Notes under the pieces: model-generated | The model's input: the letters and a program-made list of their open reading frames with translations, nothing else | The model's database searches: none | What the model was told of the DNA's origin: nothing | NCBI GenBank assembly: GCA_028023455.1 | Contig: JAQFVV010000455.1 | Location: 495,899 to 559,898, forward strand | Source: Epiperipatus broadwayi | Lineage: Eukaryota > Onychophora > Udeonychophora > Euonychophora > Peripatidae | Direction of reading: 5' to 3' | DNA length: 64,000 nt | Shown: piece after piece, positions 1-14,124 of the stretch | Layout: each line of letters starts with the position of its first letter | How positions within the stretch are numbered: position 1 is the stretch's first letter | Translations under genes and position numbers: made by a program

Positions 1-279
1 TTAACATTTATTTTAAATACAATCTGTTTTTCTTTTTAAACTTTTCTAATTCGACATTTGTGTTTTAAAATGTTGTTTTTCTTTTGATTTGAAACAACTT
101 GAGTGTAAACAACATATTTATTAATGAAGTTACAAAATCAATAACTATTTTTACTTAATTATCCAGGTGTTCTAAAAATAATATATCGTAATTAATAAAC
201 ACAGCATGCAGTTTAATATTCATATTTAGTGTTTTTCTGAAAGTTTGTGATGGTAGTATTTTAGTTGTCCTGTACCGTA

Positions 280-415
280 TTTATATATTGGACTATTTCA
301 TCATCTAATATGTGTTGAATGTCTTTAGAAAAATTAAACTTTATTTAAATAATCCAAGTACTGTACATTATATTTAAATAAAGTTTAATTTTTCTAAAGA
401 CATTCAACACTTATA
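280..415. repeat. Perfect 39-bp inverted repeat beside a family-B end
   Basis: Positions 312-350 and 372-410 are exact reverse complements (39 bp), separated by 21 bases. The left arm is preceded by TTGGACTATTT (about 288-298). This is the same end sequence that borders the longer tRNA-containing family-B repeats at 39427-39848 and 56294-56590. The arm sequence (TTGAATGT, then AGAAA and AAACTTTATTTAAA) also recurs just inside the end of those copies. I read this as a terminal fragment of family B that was duplicated and inverted. No coding content is seen. The stretch between 415 and 870 is plain AT-rich DNA. Confidence 0.8.
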
Positions 416-974
416 TATACAGTATACAGTATTATAGATTCAGTAATTATAGATATTTTAAGTTTATACATTCTATATTCAAAATACTGAATGCAGCACT
501 AACATTATTTTTTATGAATAAAATATTGTATGTGTATACAATTACAGCAAAGTCATTACCTGTATATATATTACAATAATATACTTTTGCTTTTGGGTAA
601 AATGAATTTAAAATACCTATATCTCTGATATCATCAGTGATGCAAAATTCAAGATGGTTGCCAAAAAATTTTTTTTTAATTTTTTCCGATCGTTATAGTG
701 AAAAATCGATTGTAAATTGAAGTAGTGGGTACAAATTGATGATGATTGCTATTGTGAAATATCGTTAAATAGTCAATTGCTAAGCGGGATAAAGATATAT
801 ATATATAAGCATGATTATATTAATAGTAATCTAAAATGAGTAAATGCAAAGAAAAAAGATAATATGAAAAAGACAAAGCAAAACTCTCCATACAGTATTG
901 CCACCCTGTGCCAACCAGAATAATCAATGAATGTCAGAAGGCTTGTGCATAAAATCCCTATCTAATGCCTACTC

Positions 975-1033
975 ATCCAATATCCCCAGACTAGTTTCTG
1001 GCTTATGGCCATCATCAGTGAGGAGCTTTGGAT
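975..1033 (-). ncRNA. Type I hammerhead ribozyme motif (family A, best copy)
   Basis: On the minus strand the parts read in order: ATCCAAAGCTCCTCA, then CTGATGA (1018-1012), TGGC-CATAA-GCCA, GAA (998-996), AC-TA-GT, C (989), and TGGGGATATTGGAT. All conserved hammerhead positions are present. Stem II is four perfect pairs. Stem III is two pairs (A15.1-U16.1, C15.2-G16.2) with a two-base loop. Stem I pairs TGGGGA with TCCTCA (one G-U), then has a small internal loop, TT:AA, a bulged A, and GGAT:ATCC. The predicted self-cleavage point follows C989, before A988 on the plus-strand numbering. Activity is inferred from the fold and has not been shown. Confidence 0.75.
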
Positions 1034-1055
1034 CTGAGAGTACTGCACCTAGATC

Positions 1056-1112
1056 TTAGCTCCTCACTGACGATGGCCATAAGCCAGAAACTAATCTGGG
1101 AATATTGGATGA
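1056..1112 (+). ncRNA. Hammerhead-like motif, slightly decayed (family A)
   Basis: The core CTGACGA (1067-1073), stem II TGGC/GCCA and GAA (1087-1089) are intact. The stem III/cleavage segment is ACTAATC, where the best copy has ACTAGTC. The second stem III pair becomes C-A, so folding or cleavage is probably weakened. The upstream half of stem I is cut short to GCTCCTCA. This copy lies in the loop between the two larger inverted arms. Confidence 0.5.
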
Positions 1113-1144
1113 GTATCTCTAAGATCTAGGTGCAGTGATCTCAG

Positions 1145-1206
1145 ATCCAAAGCTCCTCACTGACGATGGCCATAAGCCAGAAACTAATCAGGGGATATTG
1201 GATGAG
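1145..1206 (+). ncRNA. Hammerhead-like motif, slightly decayed (family A)
   Basis: This is the inverted partner of the minus-strand motif at 975-1033. It has the full upstream stem I strand (ATCCAAAGCTCCTCA), CTGACGA, stem II TGGC-CATAA-GCCA and GAA. The stem III segment reads ACTAATC, and the first stem I base after the cleavage site is A where the best copy has T. Two pairs beside the cleavage site are therefore lost. Because it faces the partner motif, either strand of this locus would carry at least one hammerhead-like core. Confidence 0.5.
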
Positions 1207-2487
1207 AAGGCATTAGATAGGGATTTTATGCACAAGCTTTCTGGAATTCATTGATTACTCTGATTGGCACAGGGTGGCAATACTGTATGGAGAGTTTTGC
1301 TTTGTTTATAAACAATTATGTGCTAGTACAAGATAGTGATCATGTGATGCTTAATATGAAAAAGAATAAAAAAGAAGAAATAATCAGATATATTGCCATA
1401 TACTTCATTGACTCTGAGTGGCATTACAGTTAAATAATAAAATAACAAATAAATTATTCATAAAGTGTAGTATGCTTAGAAAGATTGGCTGCTTTCTAGA
1501 ATTTGTTTATCAGTGAAGGTTAGGATTCAAACTGGAGCAAATGTATACAAGCATCTGGCACCTATCTTTTATTTCTTCACACTATGAAAATTGATAATCT
1601 GATATTGAAAAAACAGCTTAAGATTTCAAACTCAGGCTAATTCACTTGAACAGCTATATATTTGAAACCATATCAGTTTCTATAAATATTTGAGACCTCA
1701 GTTCCCTTATAACTGTTGGCCTTTTCTATCTTTCAGCTAGGAAAAATCATATGATCTCATAAGTTTGCTCAAATGCTTCAAAGAGCAGTTACTTAACTAT
1801 ATCCTATTCTAGACCTATCAACTGTAAGTCTGAGTAATTAATGGATATATGAAGATATGGTCCTAAAAATACTCATCTTCAGTTAGACTAATTTACTACA
1901 TTTGCTTTGAAGACTAGAATTCAAACCTAAAACCAATGCTCTAATACATGTAGATCTGCTTTTACTATGCATCTATCATACAACCACTTTTTACTTCTTT
2001 GTAAAAACTAGTAACCTGAAAGTTAAAAAACTTTTGTTTCAACAGTCTCGTACGCATAGCTACATAAATCTCATACCATGCCGGTCTCTGTATATGTTTC
2101 AGATCTATTCTATATAACAACTCTAGTTTCCCTCCCACTCTTTGACTAAAAAGAGTAATACCATTTCCCTTTTCATCTGCTTATTCATGTTTCCAAGAAC
2201 ATCTACCTTCATTCTACTCAGGAGTCATCTACCTAACCTTTAGTAATCAATGACACTACATTAGAGTAAAGATAACTAACTGCCTGTGGATGCATGTAAG
2301 TGAACATATAAGGGCACGTGGTGATGTTACTGATTTTAACTTTCTTAGCCAAAAGTATAAGAAATTTACAGTTTTTAAAACCTAAGATCTTAAAAGTACA
2401 TAGATACTAACCTGGTGTATAGCTATGTAAGTGAGTCGGCCAAGATGTGAAAAAATAGCTACTAGATGCCGAAGTGCACAAAGTCCA

Positions 2488-2532
2488 CCTTTGATCTAAG
2501 TTTTCAGTGATGAAGGCAAAGGCCAAAAACTG
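2488..2532 (+). ncRNA. Very decayed hammerhead-like remnant
   Basis: The block CAGTGATGAAGG, then CAAAGGCC and AAAAACTG, resembles the family-A order (core, stem II, GAAAC, stem III). However, the core has lost its first C-U-G context and GAA has become AAA. It is recognisable only by comparison with better copies and is unlikely to be functional. The flanking 1770-4010 region is AT-rich with no recognisable gene. Confidence 0.3.
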
Positions 2533-4011
2533 TTTGTTCTGGAGAGAGTACATATTTAATATACAGTGATTACTGAAACTTACAGTGGATTGCTTTTAGA
2601 AGCTTGTAATCCTATGAAAAAATGTGCGTTATTATTACAAAAATTCTCTAATAAAATATAACCGGCTGTGCTTGTAATCTCACATTCAAATCCAAGGGGT
2701 AACTTTTTTAAAAATTAATTGATGACTTTATAAGCAAATAGTAGGCCAACATAGCTGGCCTGCTTCAGGTTCCATTATACACGCGAGCATATAAAAAAAA
2801 AAAAAAATATGACTGTAAGAAAATGCAGATTTTACCAGTCGTTCAGGAGCTATTTATTATTCATTCATATACGGATACGGAGTATTTATTTTAAATAATT
2901 CTTTAGCTACTAGAAATAACAAATTTTTAAGAAGTAGTTTTTATTTTAACCGCATGAGGCCGTATAACTGTAGAATAAACAACTTCTTTTGTTGAAAGAA
3001 AAAGAAAAAAAAAAAGAAACTGTTGTGTGTATAATATTACAAAAATTGTTACTTAAAATTTAACTGATACCCGCAGCTATCTAATTAACATGCAATTAAA
3101 AAGTGAATATCTAATTAATGATTTACAGCTTCGCACCACTTCTCTCACACTATTAATAAGAAAAAAAAAACTATACTTAACAAGAGTCAGGGGGCGTGTT
3201 CAGAAAACAAAAACCGAGAGGATAAATGTATTTCCATTAAATATTGTTAATCTTAACTGTATTAAAATAATATAACTAATTGTTCAAATATTTGTAAATA
3301 ACTTATATATTAAATTTGCCATTTTAAGAAATTGATACGTTGTGTCGAATTAATAGTACTTGTCGGCCCAGATCCGACAAACCAAAAGTCTCAATGTTTT
3401 TTGATTGAATACCATTAAATTTAATGTTTCATAAAGATATATTTTTATTATAGTAATTTCTCACCCGTGGTAATTAAATTTTATAATTGCATAAATAGAT
3501 TTAAGAGTATATAGAATTGGTAAAAACATCCAATAAGTTTATTTTAAATAATATTAATACAAGAGATGCATATGGTTATTTGCTCGGGAGGTTATGTCCT
3601 GTTCGAGAACAGAGAAATGGACAATGAGCTTTGATTCAAGAACCTTCAGCTCTTAATCCATTATTCTATCATCATACTAAATCGGGTAAACAGTAAAAAT
3701 TTTATTAATGCTTATGATAAATATTGTAGTTCTTCGTGTTTTAGTACAGTAGTAGAAGGATAGACTCTAGAGCTCAAATTCCATGCAGCATGACGTAAAT
3801 TATCACTTTTCATGCTTCAATTTCTGATGAACTCATGATAATAAATGATTTGATTATTATTTCATCATAGAAAGATTTATTCCACATAGATATACTTAGT
3901 TTTCCCATAATTTTATCTACTTTTCCACATATCTCTATCTTGTATTTTTAATATTCTGATGGAAACAATGAAAGGAAAAACACATTAATTACTCATATGA
4001 TTCATTTTACA

Positions 4012-5232
<1,221 letters not shown>

Positions 5233-7228
5233 GTTAAATTAATAAAAAAATCTTTCTTATATAGCTTTGTAAACTGGATCTCAAAGACTATGGATCACAG
5301 CCACTCCTGACATTTCTAGGGTTCAAACTTCTTATGAACTTACAAGTAATAAAACTATTTGATTATTATTATCATCTTCATCATCATCAGAAAAACACAC
5401 ATTTAATGAGTAGTACATTTTTGTTTAAAATACATGTTAACTTTCTTAACCATTTAGCTGTTCTTCTCTTTACTTGATTCTGTAAAATTTCCTGTGATTT
5501 AAATAGAATTATGTGATTAAAATAAGATAAAAAAAGGATATGAAGTCACAGCAATTTGGTCATCTTTATAATTTTGTTCCAAGGATAGAATTATAAAATA
5601 CTGGACCATTCATCGAACATGAATTTCAGTAAGGAACCACACCTTTATATTAATCAGAGAAACAAATCAGTGAAATCTGTCAGTGTGTTCACTCTCCAAC
5701 ATTGTAAACAAAAATCACGGATAAACTAAAGTAACATTACACTCAAAATAAGAGTCATGGATCACATGACCCTATTCTTTTAAGCTTGTAAGTTCTAAAC
5801 AATGAGGATTGAATTGACAATCCTCACTGTTTATAACATTACACTGTTTTAAGAAATATAAGTCCTAAATAATCTCAAAAATTGTTATTTTCAAATCTAA
5901 TAACATTTTTGAATGATTTTTCTATTTTTTTTTAAAAAATTATTATTATTGCACAACAGAATTAATAATTAATTTTAAAAAAATGAAAATCAATTACATT
6001 TTTTAAAAAAATTATATTCATTTCAGCTATATTTGGTGTTTAATAATGTTATAGTAAATACAATTTATTATATATTTCTTATATATAATGAATTAACACT
6101 TACCACTTTATAAAGTAAATATTAAATAAATATTGCAACATTACCAGAAGCTGAAAAATCATAAAGTAAATGATCCAAGTACTTTTAGGATATGCATTTT
6201 TTAAACTACATTCTGCCAATTTATATTTGCAATTAAAACTTTTATTTTACGTAACATTATTGCCATAGCAATTCTATGTATGTACGAGCATCTAATACAT
6301 AAATAAATCATGGTACAATTTAATTTTAAAATATTGAATAATATATAAAATGCAGTGTGGAATATAATATATTTATTATAATACTGTATGCATATGATGA
6401 AGATTATGTTATAGAAGTTGAAAGCATGTTTTTAATATTTAATATGAATATATTTGTTGTAATATATATATATATAGGTACCCTTTACAATAGGTACAGA
6501 CAGGTAGAGTTGGAAAAATGGTTATTTTTTTAAAAAAAATAAATTTAGGTTATTTTCAAACATAATATTGATATTATAGATAGTAGGAGTTTAAAGTCAA
6601 TAAATAGAAGCTTATAAAGATATATTAGATAGTTTGAACTCATTTGGAAATGAATTGAATATAAAATGATACAATAAATTATTTTAAAAATAATATTAAT
6701 TTTTATTTAATATATTTAAAGATACTATAATAGTAGAATAGTTTAATTACAGTGATAAATATTTTATATTATATGTTGAAGGTAATTCATTTTGTTTAAA
6801 ATATTATTTGGAATGATAAGTTAATTTAATATTATTTTAAAGGTGCTGAAAGTATCACGTGATTATGTGATTGTGTGTATGTATGCTTTCAGAAAGTTGG
6901 GGGGAAAAACATTAGTTTTAACTTGTTAACAAAATTTGATACATAATTAAATTATTCAGTTTAGAAAAAAATTTTACGAAAATAATATTTAAACTTATTA
7001 TTTTATTTAAGTATAATAATTTACTTTTTAAATCAATTTCAGGTTATTTAAATATTAAAAATTGTTTTAGCAAGAATATTTAATTTTTTCGATAAAAATA
7101 TCTAATATTTAAGATATTAAATAATTTGATAGTATTTAATATTGATAAGACTCATACTTTTAAAACTTAATTTTAAAAATCATATTGATGTAGTTATGTA
7201 AATTAGAAAATTTGTACAAGCAGTATTG
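5233..7228. other. AT-rich stretch without a recognised gene
   Basis: I see no coding region, tRNA or identifiable transposon here. A 15-bp near-perfect hairpin with a 6-base loop lies at 5797-5832 (GAGGATTG / CAATCCTC core). A short match to it (GGCAATCCTCATTG) recurs near 31070, which suggests a small dispersed repeat. The rest is A/T runs and short TA tracts. Confidence 0.6.
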
Positions 7229-7290
7229 ACCAATGAAATCATGGGATTAAGACCAGTATAAAAAGAGAGATTGAAACCAGTCTAGATAGA
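7229..7290 (+). promoter_or_regulatory. Possible Pol II core promoter (CCAAT and TATA boxes)
   Basis: ACCAATGAAA at about 7229 is followed 28 bases later by GTATAAAAAG at about 7256. Roughly 30 bases beyond that is a pyrimidine/A stretch that could hold a start site. Spacing and order are right for a TATA-type core promoter. In DNA this AT-rich, TATA boxes arise by chance, and no coding exon is recognised downstream. The call is tentative. Confidence 0.25.
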
Positions 7291-10200
7291 TTTTTTCATA
7301 TTAGTCAATTGTGTTTTCTCATAGATTTTAGTGTTTTACAGTTTTAGTTTGAAATTTATAACTATATTTATTTTTAGACTGTAACAGTAGTAATTTCTTT
7401 TAAATTATTATTTTACTTGAAAGTGTTTTTGAAAAATATAATTAGGATATCTGATTTTATTATATTACAATGCAACTAATTTATTTTAGGTAATTAAAAG
7501 AAACCAGATATTCATTAAAAATCTTATTTGTATTATTAAATTCAAAAATAGAAAATTAAGATTCTGCACCTGTGTTTTAAAACTGAATATAAAATGTCTT
7601 ATGGTATGATGGATGTCTGTTTTATATTTGATTTGTCTTTAAAGAAGTCAAAATGGACTTATATTTTAAGAATTATGTATTTAGAGACAAACTGAAAAAA
7701 GTGATTTTGAATGTCTTTTATGAATACATAAAATTTGCTATTGATAAAATCAATAAATAATTTATATTTTAACATAATTTATCTGGAAATAACAAAATCA
7801 GATTCATCTTTAAAAAGGATTGAAATTATATCTGTGAATAAATGCCTGAATGATATAACTGTTTTTATACCTGGAAAAGAAAAGTATTTAGTGGCAATAT
7901 ATATGCTTAAAAGATATTAAAAAAAATCATATTTTTCTTCAAAGGGTGAAATATTTATTTTAATTCATAATTATATGTCTGCTGATAAATATATTAAATA
8001 AGTAATTTACATTATATAATGTGTGCTATTAATGATTTTACTGATGGAAAATGCGAATATTAATTATATTCACTGCAATATGTACTTGCTCTATACAATG
8101 GCTGAAAATGTACATAATAAATATTTTCATAAATGGATCTGTAAATTATTTAAAGATGTTATATGCCTAAATAAATGCCCAGAGAAAAAAACTGGAATGA
8201 ACAATTATTTCTTCAGGATTAATAATATTATTTTTGAATTGTACTGGATTTGAATGTTATTATTGTATATTTCTTCATATAGTGCCTAGATAAAAATATA
8301 ATTGTGCACCATGCTGTTCAACTGGAGCCAGGCAATGGAGTGAGTTGCCTGACAAGCAAATTCCTAATAAGCAATCCAACTTAGGAGCAAGAGGGAACAA
8401 AATCCTTTTGTAACATTAAACATTATTATTATTATTATTAGTAGTACTGTTTTAACATTAGTATTTAAAAGCTTACAATTATTTATTTTAAAACTAACTA
8501 AACAAGGCAAATTTCAATCATAATTTTTCTTTGAATGTGTGGTTTTAAGAAGCAGGTCGCTGTAAATGATTTTAACATTATAATGAGATTATTAGTAATT
8601 TATTATTATTTAGATTATATTTTGCTTAATAATTTTTTTCTTTTATTTAAAAATGATATCATAGTTAGTATTTTAAAATTAATACTATTAATTTCTTGAA
8701 TTTAATGTTAAACAGTGGAATGAACCACTGATAAAATTATCGTGTGTATTTTATGAAAGAATTGATAGCTGCAGATGGATGTTTGCTTTGTTTTGTTTGT
8801 TTTTTTAATCATTTAAGAATATTCTTAAATATTTATTTTAATGTGAATGCTTGGATATGCATAAAATATGTAGCTTCATTAAATTATTAATGTTATTTTA
8901 TTAAAGTTATCTAATGAAATACAGAAAGGACATAATATTGATCTCTAAATTATATCATAACAAATAGATAAAATGTATAGTACTGATGAATGTTTATCAA
9001 GATCATTTGTGCATGAAAGTTTTTTAAAAAAATCTTGAAATGAATTTAGATCTGTGTTGTTTTTTTAGTATTGTGTTTTGGAAGTTATTTTACAATGCTG
9101 TTGGTATATTTTACAATGTTGAATGAGTTATTCAGTGTGGAAGATATAGGATGGTAGTCAAGAGAATAATAATATTCATATGAAATGCTAGGTGGTAGGG
9201 ATATATTGAAAACTGTTGAAAGTGAATTATATTTCCATACTTTAAAGTTATTAAAATATACAGATAACATGGGGCTGTATATCTCTTTCCATGAATAGTT
9301 GCATTGTCTTATAATAAAGCCATGACTTGAAACTTAGGGGCTCAATGAAGATGAATCTACTCTATGATTTGCACTGCACCCATGATCATATTATCTTATT
9401 TTTTGAAGCATTCTTGTTATTATTCCATGGCCTATACTTTAATAACTATCTATCACCACAAGTATCATTGTAGAAGATAGTTTTATATGTAGGAAAAGTA
9501 ATGATTAAACCGTTTGAAGTAGACAATTTTATGAGAGGGCAACATGTAGTTTATAGGAATTTCTTTCACAAATGGTGTTGAGATATTTAATGATTGACAT
9601 AGCATGTAATACAAGAGAAGAAGAATTGATGCCCATACAAAATATTAGATATCACTTAGCTTAATCAGATGCATATTCAAATGGAATGAAAGTGAGAATA
9701 GTGAAAATGATTTTGGGATGATATGATGTATGAAAGAGTATAAAAATGAAAGTAATGCAAATGTCAAGCAATATGACTTATGGATAGTTTTCTTAAATTT
9801 TATTATAAACAATTTAAACCTAGCTAAGTTACAAAAATTTATAAAATTTCTTCTTGAATATTTTTTGCATAATAGTAAATTAATTTTATGGAGAGAAATA
9901 TTTATATTTTATTTAAAATTTTCTGATATCGAAATATTAGAATGATACTTTGCCAATTTGTAAAGAAAGTTTTTTTTAAAATAATTTTTCTTTTAATATT
10001 TTATTTAGACTTTATGAAATGTATTTTAAAATATAAATGTGCATTGATGTGTTTGCATCATAAGAAATACATTTTATAGTAGAATAAGGAGAATATTAAG
10101 AGTTTTTTTTTTTTTAAATTGGAAAATTTATTCTAACTATTCCCAATACAAATAATAGAATACTATTTTACTGAATGAAGGTTGCATATTATCATTACTA

Positions 10201-10910
10201 TTGTAAGTTTTCACTTTTATTTTGAAATGGCCAGTTATTTTATGTCATGTATTTATTGGTAAAATTTATTGTAAATATTTTTTTATGTTAAAAAATGTTA
10301 ATTGTTATTTATTTTTGTAAATATTTTTTATATATTATGTCATAAATCTATTGTTAATTTGTAAATAGATATCTGAATTGTTTTTTATATCTACATTTAG
10401 TCATGTTATGATTTATCTGTGTGTTGTTTATTTGATTTTTCATTCTACTTGCATGACCTACAGAAATTAATAATTTAAAATATTATTTATTTGGCATATG
10501 ATCCTTAATATTACTTAGATATTATTTATATTATATTTGATTAAATGACCAAGTATATTATTATCATAGAAGATATGATCATTATTGATTATTTTAAACA
10601 AATACAACATCAATGAGAAGTATATGTGAAATTGCCACAATATTAAAATACATTAAACAAAGAAAGATTTTACAATGTTTACTTAAAATCTTATTATATA
10701 ATTTTTTATTACTACATTTTAGTTATTAAATAGATTTAATGTTGGGAGTCATTAAGTTGTTTTAGTTGCTTATTGTTGCATTTATTTTGCAAGAATAGTT
10801 CGATATCATGTACAATCCTTCAACATCTTTAACTACAATGTAATAATTAATTCATTCATTTTGTTATTAGTTTTTTAGAAATGAACCTGAGATGATGATG
10901 ATTATTATTA
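7291..10910. other. AT-rich stretch without a recognised gene
   Basis: Several short open frames (for example 7735-7920, 8023-8253 and 9730-9945) have Lys/Asn/Ile/Phe-rich composition that simply reflects base content, and none resembles a known family. A GC-richer islet at 8305-8400 contains a 7-bp hairpin (CAGGCAA / TTGCCTG, 8329-8351). Nothing else stands out. Confidence 0.6.
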
Positions 10911-10956
10911 TTATTATTATTATTATTATTGTTATTATTATTATTATTGTTATTAT
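10911..10956. repeat. (TTA)n microsatellite
   Basis: About fifteen TTA units with two TTG interruptions are preceded by GATGATGATG. The neighbouring 10957-11570 is AT-rich with no gene recognised. Confidence 0.95.
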
Positions 10957-11569
10957 TTTGAGAATTGTAAAATTTTCTTTTGAAAGATGAAAGTACGGAA
11001 GTATTAGTTAATATTAAATGTCCAATTAGTATTTTATTAAGGGAATATTAATTAGTTTATTATTATTTCTGTAATAAATTTATAGTCATATTTATGGCAG
11101 TTTATTATGTGAATTTGGTGGGGTAATATTCTTATGCCATTGGGAATGTATCTTTTGGGATATGTTCTCAATGTTTAAGCCAATATACTGAACATCTCAT
11201 GTTAAGAGTTTTTATAGTTATATTTGTTATTTTGATAGAACTCTATTTGTTTATAATATTGAGTTAGTTATAAATTAGATTTATTAAAAAAATGAATGGA
11301 TTAAGTATTATAGTTGGAACCCTGATCATTTATTGTAAATATAAGTTGTCTTTTATTTAATCTATTAAATTTTTTATATTTAATTATTAAAAAAATATTG
11401 TTTTTAGTATATATTATATCTTAGTAATGTATCTTGAGCTAATCTCCATGTTAATCATCTTGATAGTCATTGTTTATGCAATTTAACTGTAATACATTAT
11501 TGTTATCTCAGTTATCTGGATTCTCTTTGTTCAGTAGTTTTTGTCTTTAAGAAAAGGGTACAATATATA

Positions 11570-12095
<526 letters not shown>

Positions 12096-12214
12096 CCAAT
12101 ATGGCTTCCATGTCCCCAGCTTAATAGAAAATTTTTTCCCTTCACGATAATTGTGCCACTTAGGGTTAGCTTTAATAATAAATAGATGTCAGGTGATAGT
12201 ACTTAATAAATTTC

Positions 12215-12790
12215 TAACCAGAGTAGTTTCTCGCTTATGGCTTTCATCATTGAGAGGCTTTTGGATCTGGAAGCAATGAATTTGAATCTTATGGATCTAA
12301 TGCACCTTCCTCTAGCAGTTATCTTTTCAGGCTGTCTTTTATTAATCCAGCTACTGGCTCAAATTGAAAAATTGATTAATGTTTTCAATTTAAGGCAAAA
12401 TACTTGTATAGTTATGTAGATGTGAAACCATTTCAATATCTACATATTATGGTATTCTTAGTTTTTTAACAACTATAGGCATTTTCATTCATCGACTTAA
12501 ATTGTAATTAAGATATTTTTCAGTTTGAACTAAGGGTTTGATAATAAAATGAAGAAATAATAGATGGCGTCTAGAAGACAAATTGCATTAGATCCAAAAT
12601 ATTTAATTTCACTCCTTCCAAATCTAAAGTTTATTGCTGATGAAAGTTATAAGATATAAATTAATCCAGGTATATTGGAAAGAATAGCACTGGATAATGA
12701 TTTATTAAACACTAGGTGGCAGCATAATAAGTGTAATGGAAAAAGAGTGAAAAAAGTCTTACAATGCATGGTTTGTCCAATGCATGAATT
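12215..12790. repeat. Decayed inverted pair of family-A hammerhead repeats
   Basis: The left piece (about 12215-12500) runs in the same direction as the copy at 44.6 kb. It shows the degenerate hammerhead block on the minus strand (TTTCTCGCTTATGG, CATCATTGAGAGG), then the ATGGATCTAATGCA segment and a tRNA-like part. The right piece (about 12620-12790) is inverted: CTGATGA at about 12636 is followed by remnants of stem II, ATCCAGG and TATTGGA. The minus-strand core has a substitution in C-U-G and the plus-strand copy has lost GAA. The open frames at 12237-12419 and 12675-12863 are incidental. Confidence 0.6.
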
Positions 12791-12955
12791 CTACAGTGGA
12801 CAAGTTTTCCCTGTTTTAATGAATTGTTTTGTAATTTTGAAATATGACCATAGAAACAATTAATTACTTATTAAAGTGTGACTGTTATTATAGATGTTGA
12901 CTTTAAATCATTATGCAAATAATTTTGTTTTACTTATTATAGTAGCATATTCTCC

Positions 12956-13325
12956 AAACTGTGATGTTACCCATTGTAAGTCATAGTAATCAATGAATGC
13001 TAGAAAGTTTCTGCATAAAATCCCTATCTAATGCCTACTTATCCAATATTCCCAGACTTGTTTTTAGCTTGTGGCTTTTTTCAGTGAGAAGCTTTGAATC
13101 TGGAAGCACTGCACCTAGATCGTAGGATCTAATGCAATCCTCCAAAAGCCACTATTTAGTTACTTTTAAAACTATGAGTCCAAGATAACACAATAATATT
13201 TTCAGTCTGAACTTGTATAGCCATATACACATTAACCTAGTTCAACATCTATATATTTTAGTGTCTTTTAATAACCACAGTCACCATTATCCTATGAAAA
13301 TGATCATGTGATGTTTTAGTGTTTT
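12956..13325 (-). repeat. Family-A hammerhead repeat, nearly full unit, decayed
   Basis: From the ATCAATGAATG segment through ATAAAATCCCTATCTAATGC, the hammerhead block, GCACTGCACCTAGATC, the tRNA-like part and GATCATGTGATGTTTTA, this follows the 44.6 kb copy in order. The hammerhead block (minus strand, 13041-13099) reads CTGAAAA where CTGATGA is needed and AAAAAC where GAAAC is needed, so it should be inactive. Confidence 0.75.
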
Positions 13326-13816
13326 AATTATTAATAGCCATCCTATGTTTTATAATATATATTTTTTGAGTCTGCCAAGATTTAATATAAAGGTGGTCCT
13401 CACATCAATATCTACATTCTATTTTAAAAATGTTTCATTAACTTCAATCTCTAGACATACCTTCTAAAATAATAACTCTAAATAGGCACTTTGAAATGAA
13501 TGTGAAGATATTTAAAATTGAAGAAATTCAATAAATATTATACTTTAACTTTTACAAATTGTTATCACTTCCTAATTTGGAAATATAGACCACAAAAATA
13601 ATTTGAAATATATCATAGATATATTAATTCAAAACTTTATTTATTTAATTAAAAAAACTCAAATATAGTTGCTAATGAAAAATGTTAATGACTTACTGCA
13701 GATGTTATGTGGATATTTGACTTAAGTTTGGGATGTTTTATATAGATGGTCCAAAAACTGCAAACAAATCAAGTCGTATAGAGTTACTTAATTTAGTAAG
13801 CTTGTATTACAAATGT

Positions 13817-13967
13817 TATATAATGAGTGTGCCAATAGTTCTTAACAAACTTTTCAGAATATCCCTATCCTAGTACCTCACTGATGAAAGCCAGAGCTAG
13901 AAACTGGTCCAAAGATAGGGATATTCTGAAAAGCTTGTTAAGAGCTATTGGAATGCTCATTATATAA
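13817..13967 (+). ncRNA. 53-bp inverted repeat capped by a hammerhead core
   Basis: The arms 13817-13869 and 13914-13967 are about 90 percent complementary. The apex contains CTGATGA (13881-13887), stem II AAGC-CAGA-GCTA (three pairs plus an A-A), GAA (13900-13902), AC-TG-GT and C (13909). All core positions of a type I hammerhead are met. The arms would form an extended distal stem I. The segment next to the core (CTAGTACCTCA against CAAA) is an unpaired asymmetric internal loop, so activity is uncertain. The sequence is related to family A (TCCCTATC, CCTCACTGATGA, GAAACT) but has a deletion on one side. Confidence 0.55.
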
Positions 13968-14124
13968 AATGATCAAAAGTGTCATAAACAATATTGTGCA
14001 AAGTTTTTGAAACTGAGTGAAAAAAAATATCTATAAATTGTATGCCCATAATAAGTAAAATTTCTGCATATGGACCTCTAGAAAATGAAAAGAAAAAAAA
14101 TAGCAGATTTTTGCAAATTGTTTA

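Larger units (their letters stand above)
874..1358. repeat. Family-A hammerhead repeat, large inverted pair
   Basis: The left arm (874-1048) matches the reverse complement of 1130-1304 closely, so a transcript would fold into a hairpin of about 170 bp. A third partial copy (1056-1112) lies in the loop. Each copy carries the hammerhead-like block described separately. The right arm runs on into CATGTGATGCTTAA, the boundary sequence shared by the family-A copies at 42 and 43.5 kb. The short open frame at 1251-1433 only crosses this repeat and is not taken as a gene. About 500 bp further on, 1600-1770 looks like a decayed piece of the tRNA-like part of the same family. Confidence 0.85.

Noticed and set aside
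874-1358. Classical MITE with terminal inverted repeats for family A
   Set aside because: The apparent terminal repeats come from head-to-tail and inverted joining of a 455-bp unit. Exact unit spacing at two loci fits tandem repeats better than a TIR transposon.
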